Source: Grimontia marina | Lineage (GTDB): Bacteria; Pseudomonadota; Gammaproteobacteria; Enterobacterales; Vibrionaceae | Reading direction: 5' to 3' | NCBI RefSeq assembly: GCF_900060185.1 | Contig: NZ_FIZY01000013.1 | Coordinates: forward strand, 51,194-115,193 | DNA: 64,000 nucleotides | In this document: piece after piece, positions 1 through 10,747 of the stretch | Layout of the letters: each line of letters opens with the position of its first letter | Numbering within the stretch: the stretch's first letter is position 1 | Translations under genes and position numbers: made by a program | Notes under the pieces: model-generated | Seen by the model: the letters and a program-made list of their open reading frames with translations, nothing else | Databases searched by the model: none | Told to the model about the DNA's origin: nothing

Positions 1-581
1 CTTTGGGGGCTTGAAATGAAGATGTAAACGCTCTGTTGCGAAAGGGGGCGGAAAAATTACATAATTTCAAATTTTGTTGAAATGACTGGAATCTGACCCC
101 TAAACGCCGATAAATCGACGAAAAGTACCGCTGAAACCTATCGCTTAGGCAAACTTGGAGCACACAATACAGCGACTTTTCAAACAGTCAACAATCCTTT
201 GCATGTTAATTAAATTACTGGAGTATGTTACGAAAAAACGCGACTCCAATCCTGAGCTTTTGTAATGTCCTGTAACATTTTGGCGCCGATATTCTATGCA
301 TGAGATTGGTTGTATACAGTGATGGCGATCAAAGGATAGCGACTAGCAGAAAACAATCGCTCTTCCTTTTCCCATTGCTGAGCGTGATGAGGTTGTAAAA
401 TTGGTAGCTGGCAAGTTTTTGCGTTTTAAAACGCACATAAAAGTGCATGTTGTGGCTATGAAAGCAAACAACACCTATGTTCAAGTCAGATGAAAATTTA
501 ATTAACTGTGATGTACGCCCGTCAAATCATGGTCAAATGGGCGCAAAGCACCCTCTTCATAGGTTTCTAGGTTGTGATGAT
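1..581. other. Intergenic region upstream of fadR
   Basis: I see no convincing gene in this stretch on either strand. A perfect 16-bp palindrome (arms TGCGTTTT and AAAACGCA) lies at 420-435, followed by a short GCAC/GTGC inverted repeat. The stretch probably holds promoters for fadR and for a divergent gene left of the window. In other vibrios nhaB is divergent to fadR, but nothing here confirms that. Confidence 0.5.
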
Positions 582-598
582 AAGTGGTATGATGAGTT
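565..598 (+). promoter_or_regulatory. Putative fadR promoter with FadR-like operator
   Basis: Positions 582-598 match the remembered FadR consensus AACTGGTCNGACCAGTT at 12 of 16 defined bases, counted by eye. The site overlaps an extended -10 element, TGGTATGAT at 585-593, with a weak -35 near 565-570. Transcription would start near 600, about 37 bases before the fadR start. This fits autoregulation, but the half-sites are imperfect, so it remains a candidate. Confidence 0.4.
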
Positions 599-636
599 AT
601 TAATCAAGGTAAGAAGCAACTTGGAAACAACACTAA

Positions 637-1488
637 ATGGTTATTAAGGCGGATAGCCCGGCAACTTTTGCTGAGAAATATATTATCGAGAGCATTTGGA
701 ATAATCATTTTCCTCAAGGCTCAATTCTTCCCGCAGAACGCGAGTTGTCAGAACTGATTGGTGTCACACGTACTACCCTCCGAGAGGTGCTTCAGCGTCT
801 GGCTCGTGATGGTTGGCTGACGATCCAACACGGTAAGCCAACACGTGTAAATGACTATATGAATACCTCTGGTCTCAACATCCTTGATACGCTAGTTACC
901 CTTGAAGGTGAAGACGTGCATGGTGTGTTGGAAAACCTACTCTCAGCACGTACTGATATCAGCGGCGTTTTTATGCGCTATGCCGTGAAAAATGACCCAC
1001 AAATCTGTGCTGACCTGATTGAGAAAGTGATTGGTCGCTGTGAGGCTTTGCTGGCGAGCGAGAGCTTTTCGAGCTTCATTGAAACTGCTGAAGAGAAAGA
1101 TGCTATCCAGCAGGATGTGAAGAAGATTTATGATACCTTCGGCAAAACTGACCTAGAGACCTGTGAAGCTGTTTGCCGTGGTCGTGCATTCAATCACTTC
1201 GATTACATGCTGTTCCAAGGTATGGCCCAACGTTCAGGCAACAAAGTTTATGTACTGACCATGAACGGTATGCGTAAAATTTACTCCCGCGTTGGCGGCT
1301 ACTACTTCATGGACAAGCGTGCCTGTGAGTTGGCGATTCAGTTTTATCGTGATTTGCTGGTTATCACGAATGAAGGCTGTCATCTGGATGTGGCTGACCG
1401 CATTAAGCAATATGGCCGTGAGAGTGGTGCAATTTGGTTCTCTAACCGCGACACAATTGCCAGACTGATGGAGCAGGAAGAAGCGTAA
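637..1488 (+). CDS. fadR: Fatty acid metabolism transcriptional regulator FadR, Vibrio type
   Basis: GntR-family regulator that binds long-chain acyl-CoA, represses fatty-acid degradation genes and activates unsaturated fatty-acid synthesis. The N-terminal winged helix-turn-helix (about residues 8-75, including ILPAERELSELIGVTRTTLR) is nearly identical to the Escherichia coli protein as I recall it. The C-terminal part is the acyl-CoA-binding helical domain. The product is 283 residues against 239 in E. coli. The extra residues form a block around 137-177, the position of the 40-residue insertion known from Vibrio FadR, where it adds a second ligand site. The ATG start gives the family MVIKA N-terminus; the ribosome site (GGTAAG) is weak. 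The gene is monocistronic and ends at a strong terminator. Confidence 0.97.
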   Translation: MVIKADSPATFAEKYIIESIWNNHFPQGSILPAERELSELIGVTRTTLREVLQRLARDGWLTIQHGKPTRVNDYMNTSGLNILDTLVTLEGEDVHGVLENLLSARTDISGVFMRYAVKNDPQICADLIEKVIGRCEALLASESFSSFIETAEEKDAIQQDVKKIYDTFGKTDLETCEAVCRGRAFNHFDYMLFQGMAQRSGNKVYVLTMNGMRKIYSRVGGYYFMDKRACELAIQFYRDLLVITNEGCHLDVADRIKQYGRESGAIWFSNRDTIARLMEQEEA

Positions 1489-1510
1489 TCGCGCTTTTTC
1501 TAAAAAGAAA

Positions 1511-1535
1511 AACCGCCATCGCTGGCGGTTTTTTT
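1511..1535. terminator. Bidirectional terminator between fadR and spoVR
   Basis: The stem AACCGCC/GGCGGTT is followed by a T-run on the plus strand and preceded by an A-rich run. It can therefore terminate fadR and the convergent yeaG-yeaH-spoVR transcript. Confidence 0.9.
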
Positions 1536-1551
1536 GTAGCTGTGCTCTTAG

Positions 1552-3096
1552 CTAGCTACCCGGTATCAAGTCGGGATCAAACTGGGGACGCTTTGGGCAC
1601 GTGGAAATAATCTTGCTCTTGCCGTCCGGTAATTCTTCTTCCAGTACGACTTCAAAACCCCACAAACAGTGGACATGCTTTAGCACTTCTTCGTAGGAAT
1701 CGTTTAGCGGGATACGGTTATGTGGTACGTAACGCAGGGTCAGCGAGCGGTTGCCACGTAAATCCACATCAAACACCTGAATGTTGGGTTCATGGTTACT
1801 GAGGTTGTATTGCGCTGACAGTTTCTCACGTATCTGGCGGTAACCTTCCTCATTGTGAATGCTGGTCACTTCGATGAAGTTTTGTCTGTCATCGTCATTG
1901 ATGGCAAAGAACTTCATGTCCCGCATCACTTTTGGAGACAGAAACTGGCTGATAAAGCTCTCGTCTTTAAAGTTATGCATCGCAAAGTGAAGAGTCTCAA
2001 GCCAGTCACTGCCTGCAATTTCCGGGAACCAGTACTTGTCTTCATCGGTTGGCTCTTCACAAATACGGCGGATATCCTGAAACATCGCAAATCCTAGCGC
2101 GTACGGGTTGATACCACTGTAAAAACGACTGTTATAAGGGGGTTGTGCAACTACATTGGTGTGGCTGTGCAGGAACTCCATAATGAAACGGTCAGTCACG
2201 AGGCCTTCATCATAAAGGTGGTTGAGGATAGTGTAGTGCCAAAATGTCGCCCAGCCTTCGTTCATCACCTGCGTTTGCTTTTGCGGGTAGAAATACTGGC
2301 TGACTTTTCTGACGATACGGATCACCTCACGTTGCCAAGACTCCAGCAATGGTGCATGTTTCTCAAAGAAGTAGAGGATATTTTCCTGAGGCTCTGATGG
2401 GAACCGATCGACTTCCACTTCACGCTTCTTCTCGCTGGTTGGAATCGTGCGCCAAAGGGCATTCACCTGACTCTGCAGGTAGTCTTCACGGGACTTCTGA
2501 CGCGCTACCTCCTCTGCAATCGAGATCTTCTGTGGACGTTTATAGCGGTCTACACCATAACTCATCAGCGCATGGCAGGAATCGAGTAGCTTCTCGACTT
2601 CATCGACGCCGTATTTTTCTTCACATTCACTGATGTAGTTCTTGGCAAAGAGCAGGTAATCAATAATTGATCCAGCATCTGTCCAGGTTTGGAACAGGTA
2701 ATTGCCTTTAAAGAAAGAGTTATGCCCATAACAGGCATGTGCCATCACCAGTGCTTGCATCGTGATGGTGTTTTCTTCCATCAGATAGGCGATGCAAGGG
2801 TCGGAGTTAATCACGATTTCATAGGCAAGGCCCATGTGGCCATGCTTGTAACCGCGTTCAGTTTCGATGAATTTCTTGCCGAAAGACCAATGGTTGTAGT
2901 TGATTGGCATACCTACGCTTGAGTAGGCGTCCATCATTTGCTCGGCGGTGATGATTTCAATTTGGTTAACAAAGGTGTCGAGGCGATAGTGTGCTGCCAC
3001 ACGTTTAATTTCTGTGTGATAGTTCTCTAGCAACTCAAATGTCCAGTCAGGACCATCACTGAGCGTCTTCTTTTTCTTTTTTGCTGCGACTGCCAT
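1552..3096 (-). CDS. spoVR: SpoVR family protein (YcgB-like)
   Basis: Cytoplasmic SpoVR/YcgB family protein of 514 residues, close to the 510 of E. coli YcgB. The molecular role is not firmly known; in enterobacteria it belongs to the sigma-S stress regulon with yeaG and yeaH. Recognition rests on overall resemblance, including the conserved Trp-, His- and Asn-rich N-terminal half (NYNHWSFGKKF near residue 65, then AHACYGHNSFFKGNYLF). The start has a strong AAGGAGG ribosome site 6-7 bases upstream. The N-terminus carries a run of lysines. It is the last gene of a three-gene operon, 43 bases after yeaH, and shares the fadR terminator. Confidence 0.93.
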   Translation of the reverse strand: MAVAAKKKKKTLSDGPDWTFELLENYHTEIKRVAAHYRLDTFVNQIEIITAEQMMDAYSSVGMPINYNHWSFGKKFIETERGYKHGHMGLAYEIVINSDPCIAYLMEENTITMQALVMAHACYGHNSFFKGNYLFQTWTDAGSIIDYLLFAKNYISECEEKYGVDEVEKLLDSCHALMSYGVDRYKRPQKISIAEEVARQKSREDYLQSQVNALWRTIPTSEKKREVEVDRFPSEPQENILYFFEKHAPLLESWQREVIRIVRKVSQYFYPQKQTQVMNEGWATFWHYTILNHLYDEGLVTDRFIMEFLHSHTNVVAQPPYNSRFYSGINPYALGFAMFQDIRRICEEPTDEDKYWFPEIAGSDWLETLHFAMHNFKDESFISQFLSPKVMRDMKFFAINDDDRQNFIEVTSIHNEEGYRQIREKLSAQYNLSNHEPNIQVFDVDLRGNRSLTLRYVPHNRIPLNDSYEEVLKHVHCLWGFEVVLEEELPDGKSKIISTCPKRPQFDPDLIPGS

Positions 3097-3139
3097 AGCG
3101 TCCTCCTTGGAACTCTATCCCGGAAAAAGAGGTGAGGGG

Positions 3140-4411
3140 TTAGCTCACCTGTTTCTTAAACAACTCCCGGAAGACTGGGAAAATGTCGTCGGCAGAGCGA
3201 ATGTTTTGCATGGCAAAGTTTTCGTAGCTGTCTGCCACTGATTCGTATTCGCGCCACAACGTTTGGTGGGCTCGACGGGTGATTTCAATGTACGCATAGT
3301 AGCGCGTAACAGGCAGCAGTTGTCGTTCCAACAACTCGCGACAGCCTGGTGAATCATCTGCCCAGTTATCACCATCTGATGCTTGTGCGGCGTAGACATT
3401 CCACTCATTGGAGGGATAACGCTCTTTCACGATGTCGTTCATGAGTCGAAGCGCACTGGACACTATGGTGCCACCTGTTTCCTGTGAGTAGAAAAACTCA
3501 TGCTCATCCACTTCCTTCGCCTGAGTGTGGTGACGGATAAACACCACTTCCACGTTCTTGTAGGTTCGAGTAAGGAAGAGATAAAGCAAAATATAAAAGC
3601 GTTTGGCGATATCTTTTGTGGCTTGGTCCATCGAACCTGACACATCCATCAGACAGAACATCACCGCCTGGCTGCTTGGCTGTGGACGCTTCTCGTAGTT
3701 TTTGTAGCGCAGGTCGAAGGTATCGATGAAAGGGACTGCAGCGATCTTCGCCTTCAGCTCATCGATTTCTTCCTGGATACGTTTCTCTTCGAGTGGCTGT
3801 CCCGGCTCAGTACTTTTCAGCGCCTCAAGCTCTGCCTCGAGTTCACGAAGCTTGCGACGTTTTCCTGCTGACATGGCAGTGCGGCGTGCCAAAGAGTTCT
3901 GGAGCGAACGTACAATCGCAATGTTGGCCGGAACACCGGTGGCTTTGAAGCCGGAGCGGTGGGTTTTCCATTCAACCAGTTTGTTCATCTGGTTCTTCTG
4001 TAGGTTTGGTAGTTCCAGATCTTCAAACAGTAAATCCAGATATTCATCTTTGGAAATCTGGAATACGAAATCGTCTTGGCCTTCGCCATCTGGACTTGCT
4101 TGACCTTCACCTGCACCGCCACCTTGTCCACCGCCCGGTGGACGTTCAATGCGGTCGCCGGGGATAAATTGGTCGTTGCCAGGGTGGACAGCATCACGCT
4201 GTCCACCTTTGCCCTGTCGGAATACTGGCTCTCGAATATCTCGGGAAGGGATAGTGACGCTTTCGCCACTATCCACATCAGTGATGGAGCGTTTGTTCAC
4301 GGCATCAGCAATAGATTCTTTAATCTGTCGCTTGTGACGTCGCAGGAAACGCTGACGGTTCACCGTGCTTTTGTTTTTCCCGTTGAGCCTTCGATCAATA
4401 AAATGCGCCAT
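3140..4411 (-). CDS. yeaH: YeaH family protein (UPF0229), VWA-domain
   Basis: UPF0229/DUF444 protein of 423 residues (E. coli YeaH has 427). The C-terminal half is a von Willebrand A-type domain with the MIDAS-like motif MDVSGSMD. The N-terminal third is basic and ends in a Gly/Gln-rich linker (residues about 85-110). It is thought to act with the kinase YeaG in the nutrient-stress response; the biochemical role is unclear. The ATG follows a GGGGGG stretch that can act as ribosome site. It lies 36 bases after yeaG and 43 before spoVR on the same strand, a conserved operon order. Confidence 0.95.
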   Translation of the reverse strand: MAHFIDRRLNGKNKSTVNRQRFLRRHKRQIKESIADAVNKRSITDVDSGESVTIPSRDIREPVFRQGKGGQRDAVHPGNDQFIPGDRIERPPGGGQGGGAGEGQASPDGEGQDDFVFQISKDEYLDLLFEDLELPNLQKNQMNKLVEWKTHRSGFKATGVPANIAIVRSLQNSLARRTAMSAGKRRKLRELEAELEALKSTEPGQPLEEKRIQEEIDELKAKIAAVPFIDTFDLRYKNYEKRPQPSSQAVMFCLMDVSGSMDQATKDIAKRFYILLYLFLTRTYKNVEVVFIRHHTQAKEVDEHEFFYSQETGGTIVSSALRLMNDIVKERYPSNEWNVYAAQASDGDNWADDSPGCRELLERQLLPVTRYYAYIEITRRAHQTLWREYESVADSYENFAMQNIRSADDIFPVFRELFKKQVS

Positions 4412-4447
4412 AAGCCCCCCGTAATTTCAATACATCCCTAGACAGAC

Positions 4448-6382
4448 TTACGAGGATTTACGCACACGCAAGTACCACTCAGACAGCAAGCGAACTTGTT
4501 TGCGGGTATATCCTTTTTCCATCATACGGGCGACGAAGTCGTCGTGTTTCTTCTGTTCCTCAGTCGACGTTTTCGCATTGAAGGAAATGACCGGAAGCAG
4601 CTCTTCGGTGTTCGAGAACATTTTCTTCTCTATAACAGTGCGAAGTTTCTCGTAGCTGGTCCAAACCGGGTTCTTTCCTTCGTTGTTAGCTCGCGCTCTA
4701 AGTACGAAGTTCACGATTTCATTACGAAAGTCTTTAGGGTTACTGATACCTGCGGGCTTCTCGATTTTCTCCAGTTCACTGTTGAGTGCAGAGCGGTCAA
4801 ACAGTTGGCCGGTATCTGGGTCGCGGTATTCCTGATCTTGAATCCAGAAGTCCGCATAGGTCACGTAACGGTCAAAGATATTCTGGCCGTACTCTGAGTA
4901 TGATTCGAGGTAGGCAGTCTGGATTTCTTTGCCGATGAATTCGACATATTTTGGAATCAGGTACCCTTTCAGGTTTTCTAGGTACCTCTCGGCAATTTCC
5001 TGTGGGAACTGCTCACGCTCGATTTGTTGCTCAAGCACATAGAACAGATGAACAGGGTTTGCCGCCACTTCGGAATGGTCGAAGTTAAACACGCGGGAGA
5101 GGATCTTGAACGCGAAGCGGGTAGACAGGCCGTTCATGCCCTCGTCGACGCCTGCGTAGTCTCGGTACTCCTGATAAGACTTGGCTTTTGGGTCCGTGTC
5201 TTTCAGCGTTTCACCATCATAGACGCGCATTTTCGAGAAGATGCTGGAGTTTTCCGGCTCTTTAAGGCGCGACAGCACACTGAATCGTGCAAGAATATCG
5301 AGCGTACTTGGTGAACAAGGCGCATTCGACAGTTCGCTGCCTTCCAACAATTTGTCGTAGATTTTGATTTCCTCAGAGACACGCAGACAATAAGGCACTT
5401 TCACGATGTAAACACGGTCAAGGAACGCCTCGTTGTTTTTGTTGTTGCGGAAGGTCTGCCACTCAGATTCATTAGAGTGAGCGAGGATCATGCCATCAAA
5501 CGGAAGGGCAGAGAGACCTTCAGTACCGTTGTAGTTACCTTCCTGCGTTGCAGTCAGCAGTGGGTGAAGCACTTTGATCGGTGCTTTGAACATCTCAACG
5601 AATTCCATCAAACCCTGATTGGCTTTACACAGCGCACCTGAATAGCTGTAAGCGTCTGGATCATCTTGTGCAAAATGCTCAAGCTGACGGATGTCGACTT
5701 TACCAACCAGTGAAGAAATATCCTGGTTGTTCTCATCGCCAGGTTCTGTTTTCGCAACAGCTACCTGGTCGAGGATCGATGGACGGACTTTGACGACCTT
5801 GAACTTGGTAATGTCACCGCCAAATTCATGCAGACGTTTGGCAATCCAGGGTGACATGATGGTACGAAGGTAGCGTTGAGGAACGCCGTATTCGCTTTCC
5901 AGCAGTGCGCCGTCTTCCGCAGCATCAAAAAGGCAGAAAGGGTGGTCGTTAGTTGGGCTTCTCTCACCGTTAGCAGTCAGCACGTAAATCGGGACTTTCT
6001 GCATCAGGCTTTTGAGTTTTTCAGCCAGAGAGGACTTACCGCCACCCACTGGACCCAGTAAATAAAGAATCTGTTTGCGTTCTTCCAACCCTTGAGCGGC
6101 ATGCTTGAGATAAGAGACGATCTGCTCTATCGCATCCTCCATGCCATAAAAATCTTCAAAGGTTTTGTAGCGAGAGATCACGCGGTTTGAGAATAGTCGG
6201 CTTAAGCGGGGATCGAGCGCGGTGTCGATCATTTCAGGTTCGCCTATGGCCATTAACAGCCTTTCAGCCGCATTAGCGTATGCGCTGCGGTCTTCCCGGC
6301 AAAGGTCCAGAAACTCTTGAAGGCTCAGCTCTTCGTCTTTTGCTTCTTCGTAGCGCTGACGATAGTGGTCGAAAATACTCAT
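4448..6382 (-). CDS. yeaG: PrkA-type serine protein kinase YeaG
   Basis: PrkA-family Ser/Thr protein kinase with an AAA-like N-terminal module. The chosen start gives MSIFDHYRQRYEE and 644 residues, the same length as E. coli YeaG. An in-frame upstream start would add 21 residues not found in the family. Walker A is GPVGGGKS at residues 110-117, followed by the PrkA core and a C-terminal kinase-like domain. A GGGGCAGGA ribosome site precedes the ATG. It is the first gene of the yeaG-yeaH-spoVR operon. In E. coli yeaGH is controlled by sigma-S and by NtrC/sigma-54, and a sigma-54-type promoter sequence is visible upstream (6747-6762). Confidence 0.96.
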   Translation of the reverse strand: MSIFDHYRQRYEEAKDEELSLQEFLDLCREDRSAYANAAERLLMAIGEPEMIDTALDPRLSRLFSNRVISRYKTFEDFYGMEDAIEQIVSYLKHAAQGLEERKQILYLLGPVGGGKSSLAEKLKSLMQKVPIYVLTANGERSPTNDHPFCLFDAAEDGALLESEYGVPQRYLRTIMSPWIAKRLHEFGGDITKFKVVKVRPSILDQVAVAKTEPGDENNQDISSLVGKVDIRQLEHFAQDDPDAYSYSGALCKANQGLMEFVEMFKAPIKVLHPLLTATQEGNYNGTEGLSALPFDGMILAHSNESEWQTFRNNKNNEAFLDRVYIVKVPYCLRVSEEIKIYDKLLEGSELSNAPCSPSTLDILARFSVLSRLKEPENSSIFSKMRVYDGETLKDTDPKAKSYQEYRDYAGVDEGMNGLSTRFAFKILSRVFNFDHSEVAANPVHLFYVLEQQIEREQFPQEIAERYLENLKGYLIPKYVEFIGKEIQTAYLESYSEYGQNIFDRYVTYADFWIQDQEYRDPDTGQLFDRSALNSELEKIEKPAGISNPKDFRNEIVNFVLRARANNEGKNPVWTSYEKLRTVIEKKMFSNTEELLPVISFNAKTSTEEQKKHDDFVARMMEKGYTRKQVRLLSEWYLRVRKSS

Positions 6383-6746
6383 GGTCCTGCCCCCTAAAAT
6401 CGTGCTGTTATCAATTAGAAAGGATATCGGCGCAGTTGCTTTCATATCCTCACTCTTTTAAGACTAGTCGCAACTGATCAATTTGCTTGGTTGAATTACT
6501 TGTTTTTTCAATATTTTTCCCTTTTGTGATAAGGCTTTGTATTCAGCTTGTCAGGATTGGGTTGTGTGAATATCGCTACTTAACCGTATATACACAGGGA
6601 ATTGTTCTACCGATCTTCTCCCAATAGCGGATTCTCACCAGTGAGACGCTTTTTGCTGGGTTTCAAACGTCCATCACAGTTAGGACTTCCCAAAACGCTC
6701 ACTTTGGCACTTGTCCGGTGAATACCTCATCTCGTGATAACGAACT
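6383..6746 (-). other. Long leader or intergenic region upstream of yeaG
   Basis: About 360 bases between the sigma-54-like promoter and the yeaG start. No gene is visible. If the promoter is used the transcript has an unusually long leader; other promoters, for example sigma-S ones, may lie here, but I cannot place one with confidence. Confidence 0.4.
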
Positions 6747-6762
6747 TGCATTGCGCGTGCCA
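6747..6762 (-). promoter_or_regulatory. Sigma-54-type promoter for yeaG-yeaH-spoVR
   Basis: Read on the minus strand the sequence is TGGCAC-GCGCA-ATGCA, against the consensus TGGCAC-N5-TTGCA. It has a perfect -24 element, exact GG-N10-GC spacing and one -12 mismatch. It points towards yeaG, with a predicted start near 6736. E. coli yeaGH is an established NtrC/sigma-54 target, which supports the call. I could not see a clear enhancer site upstream. Confidence 0.6.
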
Positions 6763-6798
6763 GAAAATAAAAAAGCCGGAACCCTAAGGTGCCGGCTT
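6763..6798 (-). terminator. yeaD terminator
   Basis: The stem AAGCCGG/CCGGCTT (6773-6779 with 6792-6798) has additional inner pairs and is followed on the minus strand by a T-rich run. It sits 27 bases beyond the yeaD stop codon. Confidence 0.85.
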
Positions 6799-6824
6799 GA
6801 GTAAAACCACTGTTGTTTAGCGGT

Positions 6825-7688
6825 TTATTTACAAATCACTTCAGTAGATAGGGTGTGGCTTTCGCCAGATTGAAGCGTCACACTTCTGTCGTAAACCGCA
6901 GATTCTGCGCAAACCATGGTCAAAAAACCGTCGTTTGCCATGTCAGCCATGCCTTCGGCAAGTGCTTGCCATGGGTTCCAGATCACTACGCCATTGTTAC
7001 CCTGATTCACTACTGCAATATGGCGCTGATTAGCTGCATCTTCGATAATCACGGTCTCAGCTGCCTGAGTATAGATGCGGTCGACTTCACCTTCGAACGT
7101 GGCTTTACCTGTGCTTGGCTTGCGCTCGCCCACTTCAATGTACTCGTTGCCGAGTTCGGTAACCGTGGTTTGATGAATGTCGCCAATGTTGAAGTAGGTA
7201 TGTAGTGCACCACCGACTTGCATTTCACTCTCGCCAGCATTGGTCGATATCAGGCTAACCTTGAGTGTGTCACTGATTTCAATAAGAAGCTCCGCATGGA
7301 ATGCATGAGGCCAAATCGATCGGGTTTCTGGGGTGTCTGACAGCGTCAGGCTAACAATCACACCTTTATCATTTTCACGATGCTCGTTGAGTGTCCACTC
7401 GCTGGTGCGCGCAAAACCATGTGAAGGCTCCGCAGCTTTGCCAAACCAAGGCCAGCATACAGGTACGCCACCGCGAATAGCTTTGTTACCGGTAAAGTCT
7501 GCTTTCTCGCTCATCCAGATAGTTTCTTTTTTACCGGTTGGCATGAAGCTCAGCACTTGGCCGCCAAACAAGGAAATAGCAGCAGTGGCTTTCGGATGAA
7601 TAACACGAACGACTTTTAAACCGTCCAGTTCGCAGACAGTGACATAGTCAGAGAGAACAGCAAGGGTAGGGAGCTGTTTTACGTCCAT
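6825..7688 (-). CDS. yeaD: D-hexose-6-phosphate mutarotase (YeaD family)
   Basis: Aldose-1-epimerase-like protein of 287 residues, predicted to interconvert the anomers of glucose-6-phosphate and related hexose-6-phosphates. The family motif SHGFART contains the likely catalytic His90, and GGVPVCWPWFG at 73-83 is typical of YeaD. The start follows an AAAAGG ribosome site. It lies directly downstream of gapA on the same strand, as in E. coli. A strong terminator separates the two, so yeaD may use read-through or its own promoter. Confidence 0.92.
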   Translation of the reverse strand: MDVKQLPTLAVLSDYVTVCELDGLKVVRVIHPKATAAISLFGGQVLSFMPTGKKETIWMSEKADFTGNKAIRGGVPVCWPWFGKAAEPSHGFARTSEWTLNEHRENDKGVIVSLTLSDTPETRSIWPHAFHAELLIEISDTLKVSLISTNAGESEMQVGGALHTYFNIGDIHQTTVTELGNEYIEVGERKPSTGKATFEGEVDRIYTQAAETVIIEDAANQRHIAVVNQGNNGVVIWNPWQALAEGMADMANDGFLTMVCAESAVYDRSVTLQSGESHTLSTEVICK

Positions 7689-7730
7689 GAAGGTGCCTTT
7701 TGAAAATTAACTACAAAAATTCGGGTAAAA

Positions 7731-7755
7731 AAAAGGCGGCCATCAGCCGCCTTTT
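7731..7755 (-). terminator. gapA terminator
   Basis: A perfect 10-bp stem, AAAAGGCGGC/GCCGCCTTTT, has a five-base loop and a T-run on the minus strand. It lies between the gapA stop and the yeaD start. Confidence 0.92.
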
Positions 7756-7787
7756 GTCACTCATGCCTTAACGGCAATCCGGAATGA

Positions 7788-9273
<1,486 letters not shown>

Positions 9274-9669
9274 ATGACATCAGATAAGAAATGGAAAGCA
9301 ACGCTGTCCGAAGAGGCTTATAAGGTCTGTCGGTTAGGCCAAACCGAAGCGCCATATACTGGTGCTTTATTACACAATCATAGAAAAGGTACATATCACT
9401 GCGTATGCTGTAATGCCGTTTTGTTTGATTCGAGTGCGAAATTTGATTCTGGCTGCGGTTGGCCGAGTTTTGATTTGGCTGTAGAAGGTGCAATTCACTA
9501 TCTAGAAGATCAAAGCCACGGAATGGTTAGAACTGAAACACGTTGCACCCAATGCGACAGCCATCTTGGTCATGTGTTCGATGATGGTCCGACAGAGACA
9601 GGACAGCGCTATTGCGTGAACTCTGTCTCGATGACATTTTTAGAGCAGGATGATAACAATCGCAACTGA
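9274..9669 (+). CDS. msrB: Peptide-methionine (R)-S-oxide reductase MsrB
   Basis: Reduces the R-epimer of methionine sulfoxide in proteins, using thioredoxin. The 131 residues include two zinc-binding CxxC pairs (Cys43/Cys46 and Cys91/Cys94), the catalytic Cys114 in RYCVNS, and Cys61 in GCGWPSF as likely resolving cysteine. A strong AAGAGGAAG ribosome site precedes the ATG. Vibrios and enterics also carry msrB close to gapA. Confidence 0.97.
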   Translation: MTSDKKWKATLSEEAYKVCRLGQTEAPYTGALLHNHRKGTYHCVCCNAVLFDSSAKFDSGCGWPSFDLAVEGAIHYLEDQSHGMVRTETRCTQCDSHLGHVFDDGPTETGQRYCVNSVSMTFLEQDDNNRN

Positions 9670-9725
9670 GTGCTTTCTATGTTTGAACGCAAAAACAGCT
9701 GTACTTTTTTACTGGTATTTGAAGT

Positions 9726-10592
9726 TCATTTCGGCTCAGCCAGTGCCGCGAGTTGTATCAGCAGCCCTTTATCGAAATCCCCGTCCTCAATTTCTAACGC
9801 AATGTCTTTCGCGATGTCTGCAATTGTCTCACGGCGAGAATCTGTCATTGGATACAACAGCTTAAGCTGTGCTTTCTTTGCGATCGGAAGTCCTAGCTCT
9901 CCACCGACTAAGGCCCAAAGATAAGCATCGTCAAGCTTTCCGATCGAGTGGTTGGCTGTTGCCAGTGATTTAATCACTTCAGGAATCGCCTTATCCTTGG
10001 TCTCTCCCGCTCGGCCATCGTACAAGGTGAGTGATTTTACCAGCAGTTTGATGGTGTGTTCTTTATCTTTGTCAACATAGTAGGTGGCAAGGCCGAGTTG
10101 TAATTCCGGTGTATTCAGGTACTCGGTTTCTTCTAGTTTAAGGAATTGCTCCAATGCTTCGTTGTCTCCCTGTGTCCATCGGTAGTAAATGATGGATGGT
10201 TGGTAAGACGACTTTAGTTTCTGCTCCAGCTTTTCGATTGTGTCGTAAGCATGGAAAAGGGCTTCAGTACGAAGCGTTTTCTTTCCCTTTAGCGTGGTGG
10301 TTTCAATCTGCGCAGCTAGCTCCATACACTTGGCATATTTCTTAGTTAGCAGTAGTTCATCAAATTTGTTCAGATCAGAGTCTTTTTTGACGACGTCATA
10401 ACGCTTCCAGATCAGATCTGTGCGTTCATGACGACACTGGCCATCGGTAACATTGAGCTTTTGGCAGATCTGAGGGTAATTTTCACAAAGCTGCGCGGTG
10501 CTGCGGTTGCTCTCAAAGCAGCCCGCAATGAAAAGTGTGGGAATAGCGCCGATTGCTAGCTTCATCGGATTATTCAGTAAGCCTTTCTTCAT
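9726..10592 (-). CDS. DUF2989-type lipoprotein
   Basis: A 288-residue putative outer-membrane lipoprotein. The N-terminus is basic and then hydrophobic, ending in a lipobox-like FIAGC with Cys25 as lipidation site; the +2 residue is Phe, so outer-membrane sorting is expected. The rest is helical and tetratricopeptide-like in look, with several cysteines. I assign it to DUF2989 from overall resemblance and its place beside msrB in vibrios. The function is unknown. The ribosome site is weak, and a second ATG nine codons in cannot be excluded. Confidence 0.75.
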   Translation of the reverse strand: MKKGLLNNPMKLAIGAIPTLFIAGCFESNRSTAQLCENYPQICQKLNVTDGQCRHERTDLIWKRYDVVKKDSDLNKFDELLLTKKYAKCMELAAQIETTTLKGKKTLRTEALFHAYDTIEKLEQKLKSSYQPSIIYYRWTQGDNEALEQFLKLEETEYLNTPELQLGLATYYVDKDKEHTIKLLVKSLTLYDGRAGETKDKAIPEVIKSLATANHSIGKLDDAYLWALVGGELGLPIAKKAQLKLLYPMTDSRRETIADIAKDIALEIEDGDFDKGLLIQLAALAEPK

Positions 10593-10705
10593 CGTATGTT
10601 TGGTTCTTTCTGTCTCTATTGATACGCAAATGACTTATAACATAAACGGCATCTAACAGTTTATGTTCATTTGGCGAGTTTTGCGTGAGTCCACAGAGAT
10701 AAATA

Positions 10706-10727
10706 AGACCAGCGCATTAGCTGGTCT
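10706..10727 (-). terminator. Hairpin downstream of the RTX-type pseudogene
   Basis: A perfect 8-bp stem, AGACCAGC/GCTGGTCT, with a six-base loop. On the minus strand it is followed by a modest T/A-rich stretch (CTTATTTATC). It is the probable terminator of the broken RTX gene. Confidence 0.65.
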
Positions 10728-10747
10728 GTTATTGGAGACCGACTGGC

